Source of the DNA: Burkholderiales bacterium RIFCSPHIGHO2_12_FULL_63_20
Lineage (GTDB): Bacteria > Pseudomonadota > Gammaproteobacteria > Burkholderiales > Burkholderiaceae_C
DNA: 64,000 bases
Assembly (NCBI GenBank): GCA_001770775.1
Contig: MESA01000034.1
Location: 1-64,000, forward strand
Reading direction: 5' to 3'
The notes under the pieces were generated by a model that was not told the origin of the DNA, did not search any database, and saw only the letters and a program-made list of their open reading frames with translations. A program made the position numbers and the translations under genes. Below are positions 47,180 to 55,159 of the stretch, piece by piece. Positions within the stretch are counted from its first letter, which is position 1, and every line of letters begins with the position of its first letter.

Positions 47180-48551
47180 GCTCAAGGGTGCGTGCGTTGG
47201 CCTCGCACAGTTGGCGGAAGGAGGCGCTGATGCGCGGGTCGGCCGATGCGGTGCGCCAGAAGGCCAGTGCGGCCACACAGGCGGTTTGCCAAGCCTGGCG
47301 CTGCGGGGGGAGGGGCCAGTCGGGTTGGAAGGCGCGGGGGGGCACTTCACCGCCGGGCAAGGGGGCGTACATCATGGGCAGCATGTCGTAGGCCGGTGCC
47401 AGCTGCAAGGTGGGGCCAGGCACGAAGCTCAGGTTGCCCAGGTGCATGTCGGTGTTGCCGATCAGGCGGCCGAACCACCACAACACGGTGACGCGATCGG
47501 CGTCGTGCGGTGACAGCAGCTTCAGGGTGGCCAGGCGCGCGGCGAGCAGCGGCCATTCGGTGCTGCGCTCCCCCAGGAAAGCGCCTTGAAGGCTGTCGAG
47601 GCTGGACAGGCGGCTGCGGCCCCATTCGCCATGGCGATCGAAACGCTCCAACTCCAGGAAAGTGCGACCGGCGTGCGCCACGATGCGGCTGCGGGCACTG
47701 TGCAAGCCGGGCAGTGTGGCCGCTTGAATGAGGGCCAAGTGCTCGCACACCAGTAAGTCAGACCAGCGTGTGACAGCAGGCGAGGCGTCGGCCCCGGAGA
47801 ACTTCACCAGCACATGCGGGGTGAGGCTGCCTGGCAAGGTGCGGCGTGCCGCGAACTTTGGGAACTCACCTGCCGCGCTGGAGCCTGCCACGCCGCTGGC
47901 GAGCGCGTCTTCGGCCAGTTGGGCATAGGTGGGGCCGACGGCGTCCTCGTCCAAAGGCGCTGGTGGGCTCTGATGGGACTGCTGCCACAGCGCGCAGGCA
48001 GTCTCGCCCAGGATCAGGTTGCCACTGAGGTCGTGGCCGCGCTGGCGCAGCACGTGGAGGATGTCGTCGTCACCCCACTCGTTGGGCGCAGCGGGCACGC
48101 CCAACTGGCGGTGTTCGGCTCGGGCGAACTGGCGTCCCATATAGCCTTGGGGGCGCATGTCATAGAGCGGGTAGGGGAGGCCGTCCCACCAGCCGTCGCG
48201 AGCCTCGTCAGGCAGAGGCCAGGTGGGATGGCCGTCGGGCAGGGTCAGGTGCAGGCAGCTGCCCTGGGGGTGCAGCGCAGACAGCGTGCCGATTTGCTCA
48301 ATGCGGCCTTCGTGGCTGACTTCGTACAGCGGCAGGTCGTGCAGGTCGCCGCGCAGCGGGCGGCGCAGCGCGTAGCGGGTGCGGCGGGCCTTGCCGGCGC
48401 TCACGATGTGTGCGGCTTGTTCCTGCAAAAGCCGGTGCAGGGTGGGCACGCTCACGCCCAGTTGCGCGGCCAGATCGGGCGCACTGATGCCGGGGTGGCG
48501 GCCCAGCACGCTGGGCAGTTGATCACGTGCCGCTTGCAGAGGGGGGCGCAT
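47160..48551 (-). CDS. HipA-family kinase of the YjjJ type, with fused N-terminal winged helix
   Basis: A 463-residue HipA-like Ser/Thr kinase. An N-terminal HTH (about residues 10-65: ISAPDLAAQLGVSVPTLHRLLQEQAAHIV) takes the place of a separate HipB antitoxin. The kinase part has VLVKFSG (ATP Lys), LVCEHLAL, the catalytic loop GRLIGNTDMHLGNLSF and APAYDMLPMMY with the metal-binding Asp. This matches the HipA YjjJ group. Classic HipA phosphorylates glutamyl-tRNA synthetase and causes growth arrest; the YjjJ group target is uncertain. No hipB gene is adjacent. An inverted repeat spans its promoter, suggesting self-regulation. It overlaps the RluA-type gene by 20 nt. Confidence 0.88.
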   Translation of the reverse strand: MRPPLQAARDQLPSVLGRHPGISAPDLAAQLGVSVPTLHRLLQEQAAHIVSAGKARRTRYALRRPLRGDLHDLPLYEVSHEGRIEQIGTLSALHPQGSCLHLTLPDGHPTWPLPDEARDGWWDGLPYPLYDMRPQGYMGRQFARAEHRQLGVPAAPNEWGDDDILHVLRQRGHDLSGNLILGETACALWQQSHQSPPAPLDEDAVGPTYAQLAEDALASGVAGSSAAGEFPKFAARRTLPGSLTPHVLVKFSGADASPAVTRWSDLLVCEHLALIQAATLPGLHSARSRIVAHAGRTFLELERFDRHGEWGRSRLSSLDSLQGAFLGERSTEWPLLAARLATLKLLSPHDADRVTVLWWFGRLIGNTDMHLGNLSFVPGPTLQLAPAYDMLPMMYAPLPGGEVPPRAFQPDWPLPPQRQAWQTACVAALAFWRTASADPRISASFRQLCEANARTLEHVASQV

Positions 48552-48572
48552 GGCAGGGGGTGTCAGGCAAGT

Positions 48573-48619
48573 TTTGAAATGATTTGTGAGAAGATTCTAT
48601 GACATCTTTCCATTTCAAA
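48573..48619. repeat. Inverted repeat flanking the HipA/YjjJ promoter
   Basis: TTTGAAATG (48573-48581) and CATTTCAAA (48611-48619) are perfect 9-bp inverted repeats 29 nt apart. One arm overlaps the -35 box and the other lies just after the predicted start point. This is the layout of a two-site operator for a looping or dimeric autorepressor. Confidence 0.55.
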
Positions 48620-48623
48620 TCAA
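48594..48623 (-). promoter_or_regulatory. Predicted promoter of the HipA/YjjJ gene
   Basis: On the minus strand, TTGATT (48623-48618) and TAGAAT (48599-48594) are 18 nt apart in an AT-rich gap. The start point would be near 48587, about 35 nt ahead of the coding start. Confidence 0.55.
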
Positions 48624-48648
48624 TCACTTGATGTTGGTAATTGCTAAG

Positions 48649-49509
48649 TTATGAGGGCTTTCCGTGAGACTTCGGGTTGACCGAATCCAGGCGATGTGCT
48701 CGCTCCAGACGCCAGGCCTCGTCCGGGCTGTCGTTGTAGACCTCGTCGGCGGTGGTGGGGGTTTCCTGCAGTTTCGTGTCGATGGCAATGCGGTTGTCGA
48801 ACACGAAGCATTCGCCCTGCCAGTCGCGGTCGGCATCGGGCAGGGACTGGAAGAAGTTAAGGATGCCGCCTTCCAGTTGGTACACATCCAGCCCCAGGTT
48901 CTCCATCCACATGCCGGTTTTCTCACAGCGGATGCCGCCAGTGCAGTACATGGCGACTTTCTTGCCTTCGGCCTTCCACTGGTCGGCGTGGGCCTGCACA
49001 TAGCTGGGGAAGTCGCGGAAGTTGTCGACTTGCGGGTCGATGGCGTTCTGGAAGCGGCCCAGTCGGTATTCGAAGCTGTTGCGGTTGTCGATCACGACGA
49101 CGTCGTCTTGCGCCAGCAGATCACGCCAGGCCTGGGGGCTGAGGTGGCGGCTGCGGTCCGGATTGGGGGCGACCCCGGTGACACCGGGCACGCCCAGGGC
49201 CACGATCTCGTCTTTCTTGTGCACGCGCACCTTCCAGAACGGTGAGGTGGCGCAGGCGCTGTGCTTGAAGGTGATGTGCTGGAAGTGGCCGGCCAGGCGC
49301 GGGTCGGTGCGCAGGGCGTGTTCGAACGCCGCGATGCGATCGGCCGAGGCGGCCAGGGCGCCGCTGATGCCCTCGCTGGCGACCAGCACGCTGCCGGTCA
49401 GCGGTTCGACCAGCTCGCGCACGATGGCGACCACCGCATCGGGGTCAGACAGGTCAGCGAATTGGTAGAACGAGGTGTGGACGAGCGGTTCGGTGGGCGA
49501 ATCAAGCAT
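48649..49509 (-). CDS. trhO: Rhodanese-type tRNA uridine(34) hydroxylase TrhO
   Basis: A 286-residue protein of the YceA/TrhO family. The N-terminal acylphosphatase-like domain has VLVASEGISGALAAS, and the rhodanese domain has VVIDNRNSFEYRLGRFQNA and active Cys in MYCTGGIRCEKTGMW. TrhO hydroxylates U34 of tRNAs in an oxygen-dependent way that leads to 5-methoxy or carboxymethoxy uridine. ATG 49509 gives the family-length protein; the frame extends far upstream into the MFS gene as a shadow. It follows the MFS gene after 11 nt. Confidence 0.93.
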   Translation of the reverse strand: MLDSPTEPLVHTSFYQFADLSDPDAVVAIVRELVEPLTGSVLVASEGISGALAASADRIAAFEHALRTDPRLAGHFQHITFKHSACATSPFWKVRVHKKDEIVALGVPGVTGVAPNPDRSRHLSPQAWRDLLAQDDVVVIDNRNSFEYRLGRFQNAIDPQVDNFRDFPSYVQAHADQWKAEGKKVAMYCTGGIRCEKTGMWMENLGLDVYQLEGGILNFFQSLPDADRDWQGECFVFDNRIAIDTKLQETPTTADEVYNDSPDEAWRLERAHRLDSVNPKSHGKPS

Positions 49510-49520
49510 GGGCGCGATTA

Positions 49521-50756
49521 TCAGGGTGTGCGGGGCGCTGCGCTGGTGGGCGGGCCTTTGCTGTCCAGGGGGCGCAGGCTGATCGCCAAGCCCAGGGCGA
49601 TGAGCATGAGGGTGCCACTCAGCGCCGCTACGCCGGGCCAATGACCGTATTCCCAGAACCAGCCGCCCACCGAACCCATGGTGCTGGAGCCGATGTAATA
49701 AGTGAGCAGGTACAGCGAGGAGGCGTGGCCTTTGGCGCCTTGGGCCAGGCGACCGACCCAGGCGCTGGCCACCGCATGGGCGATGAAGAATCCGGCCGTG
49801 AGCACCACCACGCCCAGCAGCAGCACGGCCAGGTGCGCGTGCAGGCTCAGGGCCAGGCCCAGCAGCATGCAAGCGATGCCCACGATGAGCACCGGGGCAC
49901 GCCCGTGGCGGTCGGCCAGCCCACCCGCGATGGACGAGGACACGATGCCGAAGATGTTGGCCATGAAGATGATGCCGATCTGCGTCTGGCTGAGCCCGTA
50001 GGGGGCCTCCATCAGGTGAAAGCCGACGTAGTTGTAGACCGTGACGAAGCAGCCCATCACCGTGAAACTCATCAGGAACAGGCGCGGCAGGCCAGGCTGG
50101 CGCAGGTGGCCGCCCCACAGGCGCAGGTGATGGCGCAGGCCTTGAGGCGGGCGCGGCGTGAAGTTGCGTGAGGTGGGCAGGAGCGCAATGAAGCCCACGG
50201 CGGTGAGCAGGTTGACGGTGCCCAGCATCAGCATGGCCACGTGCCAGTCGAAGGATTCGCTGAGGCCGGCGGCAGCCACCCGGCCAACCAGGCCACCGAC
50301 CCCGGTGCCAGCCACATACAGGCCCATTGCCATGCCCAGGCCTCGGGGATCGATTTCTTCGGCCAGGTAGGCCATGGCCACCGCAGGGACGCCGCCCAGC
50401 ACCAGGCCGGTCAGGGCGCGCGAGGCCAGCAGGGTGTGCCAGTCGGGCACGAGGCCCGCGACGATGTTGAGGATCGAAGCCAGGATCATCGACGTCCCCA
50501 TCAGGAGTCGGCGTTTGACGCTGGACGAGATGATGGCCGCGATGAGGATCGCAAAGGCCAGCAGGCTGGTGGACAGGGACAGGGCCAGGGAGCTTTCGGC
50601 CGGGCTGACGCCAAAGGTCTTGGCGAAGGCGGGCAGCAGGGGCTGGACGCAGTACAGCAGGGAGAAGGTGGCGAAGCCGGCCAGGAAGAGCGCCAGGTTG
50701 GCGCGCAGGTAGGCAGGGGTGCCGCGTTGGATGGCAGAAGGCATGGCGGACGACAT
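49521..50756 (-). CDS. MFS transporter (12-helix)
   Basis: A 411-residue carrier with about 12 hydrophobic helices. The cytosolic loop after helix 2 (SVKRRLLMG) is only a weak version of the GxxxDRxGRR motif; the equivalent loop in the second half, GGLADRHGRAPVL, is a good match. FATFSLLYCVQPLLPAFAKTFGVSPAESSLALS near the start is typical of the YnfM-like drug or arabinose-exporter group. The substrate is unknown. Start 50756 was preferred to 50744. It is on the same strand as the degenerate GGDEF gene upstream (97 nt) and trhO downstream (11 nt). Confidence 0.88.
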   Translation of the reverse strand: MSSAMPSAIQRGTPAYLRANLALFLAGFATFSLLYCVQPLLPAFAKTFGVSPAESSLALSLSTSLLAFAILIAAIISSSVKRRLLMGTSMILASILNIVAGLVPDWHTLLASRALTGLVLGGVPAVAMAYLAEEIDPRGLGMAMGLYVAGTGVGGLVGRVAAAGLSESFDWHVAMLMLGTVNLLTAVGFIALLPTSRNFTPRPPQGLRHHLRLWGGHLRQPGLPRLFLMSFTVMGCFVTVYNYVGFHLMEAPYGLSQTQIGIIFMANIFGIVSSSIAGGLADRHGRAPVLIVGIACMLLGLALSLHAHLAVLLLGVVVLTAGFFIAHAVASAWVGRLAQGAKGHASSLYLLTYYIGSSTMGSVGGWFWEYGHWPGVAALSGTLMLIALGLAISLRPLDSKGPPTSAAPRTP

Positions 50757-50853
50757 TGTGCCGGGCCTCGCGCCAGCACGGGCGGGCGCCCTCGCATCGT
50801 CACACTGCGGCCGTGGGATGCTTGGGTGGGGGCGGACGGGCTTCACGCTGGAC

Positions 50854-52002
50854 TCAAACGGCCACGCGCATGCGGTTGGTGCCAGCCTCCTGGGCCGCTT
50901 GCAAGGCGGTGGACGCCTGCGCGATCAGGGATTCGGCGCTGTCGCGGGGGTTGGGCACGCCGCACCACAGGCCCATGCTGATGCTCAGCGGCAGCACATC
51001 GGCGCCAGAGCCCTGGGCCGGGGCGTCCAGCATGGATTCGCGCAGGGCGCGCAGCACATGGCGCGCACCGGGCGTGGGGGTATTGGGCAAGAGCAGCAGG
51101 AAGGCGTGCGGGCCATAGCGGCCCACGCTGTCGGAGCGGCGGATGCGCTCGGCCAAGTGGGCGGCGGTGTGCTGCAGGGCCTCGTTGACCACGTCCTTGC
51201 CTTGCCGGGCTCGCAAGGAGGCGAGCTGGTCGATCTCGATGAGGACGACTCCCAGCGGGGAGCCGGAGCGGCGCGCCTGCTCCACTTCAGAGATGCAGCG
51301 TTCCGCAATGGCCGGGTGGTTGGCAATGCCCGTCAAGGGGTCGCGCAGCGCCAGACGCTGCAGCGCCATCTCGCGGTCTTCGCGCGACATGAGCAGCAGC
51401 GCGCACGCGGGCACAAAGGCCAGGATCAGCTCGCTGGCCAGTCGCCAAGCTTCCGCCCGGGTGAGTGGGAGTGGCTCCGACGTGGGCGTGATGCCCAGCA
51501 AAACGTACCCGCCATGCAGCATGTTCATCAGCAGGCCCAGGCCTGCCCCCAGCATCAGCAGGCGGTGCATCTGGCCGTGCTCTGGGGCCAGGCGCTGGCC
51601 CCAGATCAGCAGCACCAGGCATTGCACGATGAGCACGGCATCGTGAGACAGGTCGCGGGCGGCGGGCAGGTCGGCCAGGAACACCATGAGCACGCCCATC
51701 AGGGCTGGCATCACCGTCAGGTTCTGCCAGGGGGCGGCGCGCGCATGCAGGCGCAGCAAGCCCCAGGTGTAGGCAGACAGGGCGACCGACTGCCCCACGG
51801 GCGCAGCCACCTCGGAGGTCCAGTCGGGCATCAGGCCCACACCGGCCGCACAGGCAAAGGCGGCAGCGCTGGCCAGCAGGCCCAGGCCGGTGGCCGGCAG
51901 CGCATCACGTCGGGGGCGCCAACTGGCCAGCAGGACGCTCAACGCGAGGATCAGCGCGATCACGGCGGCAGCTGCGGCCAGGCTGGGGGTGTGCAAAGGC
52001 AT
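50854..52002 (-). CDS. Membrane protein with degenerate GGDEF domain
   Basis: A 382-residue protein with about seven hydrophobic helices (residues 8-210) and a GGDEF-type domain (about 220-375) recognisable from LALRDPLTGIANHPAI, VVLIEIDQLASLRARQGKDVVNEALQHTAAHLAERIRRSD and the later LPLSISMG. The active-site motif itself is replaced: the segment reads GRYGPHAFLLLLP where GGDEF or GGEEF should be. It should therefore not make cyclic di-GMP. It may bind a nucleotide or act as a signalling adaptor. The start is the ATG at 52002. The downstream MFS gene may be in the same transcript. Confidence 0.85.
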   Translation of the reverse strand: MPLHTPSLAAAAAVIALILALSVLLASWRPRRDALPATGLGLLASAAAFACAAGVGLMPDWTSEVAAPVGQSVALSAYTWGLLRLHARAAPWQNLTVMPALMGVLMVFLADLPAARDLSHDAVLIVQCLVLLIWGQRLAPEHGQMHRLLMLGAGLGLLMNMLHGGYVLLGITPTSEPLPLTRAEAWRLASELILAFVPACALLLMSREDREMALQRLALRDPLTGIANHPAIAERCISEVEQARRSGSPLGVVLIEIDQLASLRARQGKDVVNEALQHTAAHLAERIRRSDSVGRYGPHAFLLLLPNTPTPGARHVLRALRESMLDAPAQGSGADVLPLSISMGLWCGVPNPRDSAESLIAQASTALQAAQEAGTNRMRVAV

Positions 52003-52074
52003 GCCGCTCAGTGTAGCGAAGTGGTCCGGGGCTGGGATGAGCCCAGACCCGGGTAGCGCTTGGGAGCGTCGCTG

Positions 52075-53346
52075 TCAGTGCAGCAAATCGAGCAGGGTGC
52101 GCGCCACCACCTTGGTGGCCTTGCGCAGGTCGTCAAGCACCAGGTGTTCGTCGGCCCGCTTGGCATTCGACTCGAACACGGTGCGCGGGCCGGCGCCGTA
52201 GATCACGGCGGGGATGCCCTGGGCGCAGTACAGGCGCACGTCGGTGTAGAGCGGGGTGCCACAGGTGGGGATGGGCTGACCAAAGATCGCCTCGCCGTGC
52301 TTCTGGATGGCCTGGACCAGCGGTGCATTGCCCGGCAGGGGCTGCAGAGGCTGGGCCAGCAGCAGGCGCTTGATGTCGATGCGCAGGCCAGGCACGCTGG
52401 CGGCCGCCTCGGTGATGACGCGGCGGATGCTGGCTTCGACCTCGACCGGGTTCTCTTCGGGGATCATGCGCCGGTCCAGCTTGAAGACGACCTTGCCCGG
52501 CACGACGTTGGTGTTGGTGCCGCCTTCGATGCGGCCCACGTTCAGATAGGGGTGGGTGATGCCTGGCACCTGCGAGGTGATGCCCTGGTAGAGCGTGTTC
52601 TGGGCGTACAGCGCGTTGAGGATGGCGACGGCGCCCTGCAAGGCATCGATGCCGGTGTGGGGGATGGCGGCGTGCGCCATCTGACCGTGCACGGTGACCT
52701 CCATCTGCAGGCAGCCGTTGTGGGCGGTGACCACTTCGTAGCTGAAGCCGGCCGCGATCAGCAGGTCAGGTTTCGTCAGGCCCTGGCTGAGCAGCCAGCC
52801 GGGGCCCAGTTCGCCACCGAACTCTTCGTCGTAGGTGAAGTGCAGTTCGACCGCGCCTTTCAGTGAAGGGGCATCGGCTTGCTGTTGCAGCGCTTCAAGC
52901 GCACGCAGGGCAAAGCTGTAGGTGGCAAAGTCGCTCTTGCTGACGGCGGCGGCGCGGCCGTAGAGCTTGCCGTCCACCACCTCGCCGCCGTAGGGCGCGT
53001 GGGTCCAGCCTTCACCGGGGGGGACCACATCACCGTGGGCATTGAGGGCGACGGTGCGCCCGCCTTCGCCCAGGTGGCGTCGCACGATCAGGTTGGTGAG
53101 GCTTTGCAGGCCGTAAGCGTGTACCTGCTCGCTGGGCACGGCATGCTGTTCGGCGTGCCAGCCGAAGTCGGACAAGAGCGCGGCAGTGCGTTCGGCGTGC
53201 GGGGCGTTGTTGCCCGGCGGCGTGTCGGTGGGCACCTGCACCAGCGCTTGCAGAAAGCGCACTTCCTCGTCGAAGTGGGCGTCGATCCACTGGTCCAAAG
53301 CGGCGTAGGCGTCTTGGCGGGCGGGGGCGTCAGATGAGGGTGCCAT
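52075..53346 (-). CDS. M20 family metallopeptidase/amidohydrolase (ArgE/DapE-like) in the urate operon
   Basis: A 423-residue zinc hydrolase. Metal-binding motifs are NAHGDVVPPGEGW, FTYDEEFGGELGPGWLL (catalytic Glu pair) and the C-terminal ADEHLVLDDL His, with the dimerisation (lid) domain between. It resembles deacylases of the ArgE/DapE group, not the AllC group. It is the last gene of the GntR-puuE-uraD/allC unit, starting 2 nt after the fusion gene's stop, so it should act in or near purine breakdown, perhaps on a ureido or acyl-amino intermediate. The exact reaction is unknown. Confidence 0.85.
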   Translation of the reverse strand: MAPSSDAPARQDAYAALDQWIDAHFDEEVRFLQALVQVPTDTPPGNNAPHAERTAALLSDFGWHAEQHAVPSEQVHAYGLQSLTNLIVRRHLGEGGRTVALNAHGDVVPPGEGWTHAPYGGEVVDGKLYGRAAAVSKSDFATYSFALRALEALQQQADAPSLKGAVELHFTYDEEFGGELGPGWLLSQGLTKPDLLIAAGFSYEVVTAHNGCLQMEVTVHGQMAHAAIPHTGIDALQGAVAILNALYAQNTLYQGITSQVPGITHPYLNVGRIEGGTNTNVVPGKVVFKLDRRMIPEENPVEVEASIRRVITEAAASVPGLRIDIKRLLLAQPLQPLPGNAPLVQAIQKHGEAIFGQPIPTCGTPLYTDVRLYCAQGIPAVIYGAGPRTVFESNAKRADEHLVLDDLRKATKVVARTLLDLLH

Positions 53347-53348
53347 GG

Positions 53349-55154
53349 TCAGAGTGCGTCGAGCAGGTGCATGAAGGCGTCCACACAGAGTTGGGCGTCG
53401 TCGTTGGTGATGGTTTCCAGCGGGTTGTGGCTGATGCCGTCATGCCCGCCGCGCACAAACAGCATGGCTTGCGGCATTACCTGGTGCAGCTTCATCGCAT
53501 CGTGGCCGGCGCCGCTGGGCAGGTGGAACACGGGCAGGCCCAGGCTGGTGACCGCCGCTTCCCAGCGGGCTCGCCACGCCGGGTCAGAGGGGGCTGCGGA
53601 TGCCTGCAGGTTCTGGATGAGCTCGATCTCCACGCCTCGACGGCGGGCGACGGTGTACACAAAGGCGTCCACGTCTTCCACCAGTTCGTCGCGCTGGCGG
53701 TTGGTGGGGGCGCGCAGGTCGAGGGTGAACTGACACCGGCCGGGCACCACGTTGACCGAGCCTTGCGGCACCTGCATCACCCCCATAGTGCCCACGGACG
53801 GGCCATGGGGCGAGTCCTGGTCTTGCAGGGCGCGGCGCTCGGTGTACAGGGCGATCTCGGCCACGGCCAGGGCCGCATCCTGGCGCATGGGCATGGGCGT
53901 GGTGCCTGCATGACAGGCCACGCCGGTGGCCTCGCCGGTGAAGCGGGCGCTGCCGTTGATGCCGGTTACGATGCCCAGCGGCAGGTCGCGCGCGTTGAGC
54001 ACGGGGCCTTGTTCGATGTGCACTTCGACAAAGCTCAGGTAGCGGGCCGGGTCGCGTTTGAGCGCCGCAATGTCTTTGAGCTGGGCGCTCAGGCCGGCGT
54101 CTGTCATGGCCTTGCGCAGGGTGACGCCGTCGGCATCAACCAGATCGAGCCATTCGGGCTGGAAGTCGCCCACCAGCGCGCTGGAGCCCAGGAAGGTGGC
54201 GGGGAAGCGCTGGCCTTCCTCTTCGGCAAAGGCCACGACCTCGATGCCGTGGCGCAAGCGCCGACCGGATCGGAACAAGGTCTGCACGCACATCATGGGC
54301 ACCAGGATGCCGAGGCGGCCATCGTACCGACCTCCGTTGCGCACAGTGTCATAGTGTGAGCCTGTGAGCAGGCGCGCTGCGGTGGGCTCGCTGCCGTGGT
54401 ACACGCCCACCACGTTGCCGACCGCATCGAGCTTGACCTCGTCAAAGCCACAGGCCCGCATCCAGATCTGCAACTGCGTGGCCGCTGACTGGTGGGCGGG
54501 GGTGAGGTAGGTGAGGGTCAGGGGCGGTCGATCGTCCATCCCATTGCTGCCTTGGCCTTCGGTGTGGGCGGCCAGGGCGCCGGCCCAGTCGAGGATCTGG
54601 TTGCCCTCCGCAGGCAGCGCGCCGAACTTGTCGTTCAGGCGAATTTCGGCAATGCGGTGGATGTGGCGCAGGCACTCGGCGCGTTCGGCATCGGGCGGGG
54701 TCTGCAGGCGTCGCGCAAAGGTGGTGATGATTTGCGTGCGGCTCAGGCCCGTGCCACGGGGGCCGCGCACGGCCAGGATGAAGGGCCAACCGAAACGGGC
54801 CTTGTAGTCGGCATTGAGCTGCTGCAAGCGCGCAAATTCGTCCGGGCTGCAGTGGGTGAGGCCAGCCTGGCTCTGCTCGTTTTTGGACTCGGTCGTGAGC
54901 TGTCCGGCGATGGCCGCTTTGCCGGCCAGTTCGGGGTGGGCACGGATCAGGGCCAGCTGTTGGTCGACGCTGGCTTCGCGCACGGTCTGAGCCAGGGCGT
55001 GTTTCAGGTGCGCCAGGCTTTGAAACGGGCGCTGTGCCCAGGTGGCTTCGGCAATCCACGGCGAATGCTCGTAGATGCCGTCGAGCAAGGCGGCGAAGGT
55101 GGGCTGGTCGGCGTCGTTGAGCTGAGCCAGCTTGAGGTTGGGGATGACCAGCAT
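53349..55154 (-). CDS. Fusion of OHCU decarboxylase (UraD) and allantoate amidohydrolase (AllC type)
   Basis: A 601-residue two-domain enzyme. Residues about 1-165 are UraD: AHPELAGKAAIAGQLTTESKNEQSQAGL holds the catalytic His and Glu, then YKARFGWPFILAVRG. UraD decarboxylates OHCU to S-allantoin. Residues about 185-600 are an M20 amidohydrolase of the allantoate type: TGSHYDTVRNGGRYDGRLG, AFAEEEGQRFPATFLGSSAL, EVHIEQGPVLNARDLPLGIV and GAGHDAMKL. It would open allantoate to ureidoglycine. ATG 55154 lies 5 nt after the puuE stop. The two activities flank PuuE in the pathway, so the fusion joins non-consecutive steps. Confidence 0.88.
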   Translation of the reverse strand: MLVIPNLKLAQLNDADQPTFAALLDGIYEHSPWIAEATWAQRPFQSLAHLKHALAQTVREASVDQQLALIRAHPELAGKAAIAGQLTTESKNEQSQAGLTHCSPDEFARLQQLNADYKARFGWPFILAVRGPRGTGLSRTQIITTFARRLQTPPDAERAECLRHIHRIAEIRLNDKFGALPAEGNQILDWAGALAAHTEGQGSNGMDDRPPLTLTYLTPAHQSAATQLQIWMRACGFDEVKLDAVGNVVGVYHGSEPTAARLLTGSHYDTVRNGGRYDGRLGILVPMMCVQTLFRSGRRLRHGIEVVAFAEEEGQRFPATFLGSSALVGDFQPEWLDLVDADGVTLRKAMTDAGLSAQLKDIAALKRDPARYLSFVEVHIEQGPVLNARDLPLGIVTGINGSARFTGEATGVACHAGTTPMPMRQDAALAVAEIALYTERRALQDQDSPHGPSVGTMGVMQVPQGSVNVVPGRCQFTLDLRAPTNRQRDELVEDVDAFVYTVARRRGVEIELIQNLQASAAPSDPAWRARWEAAVTSLGLPVFHLPSGAGHDAMKLHQVMPQAMLFVRGGHDGISHNPLETITNDDAQLCVDAFMHLLDAL

Positions 55155-55159
55155 GGGAA

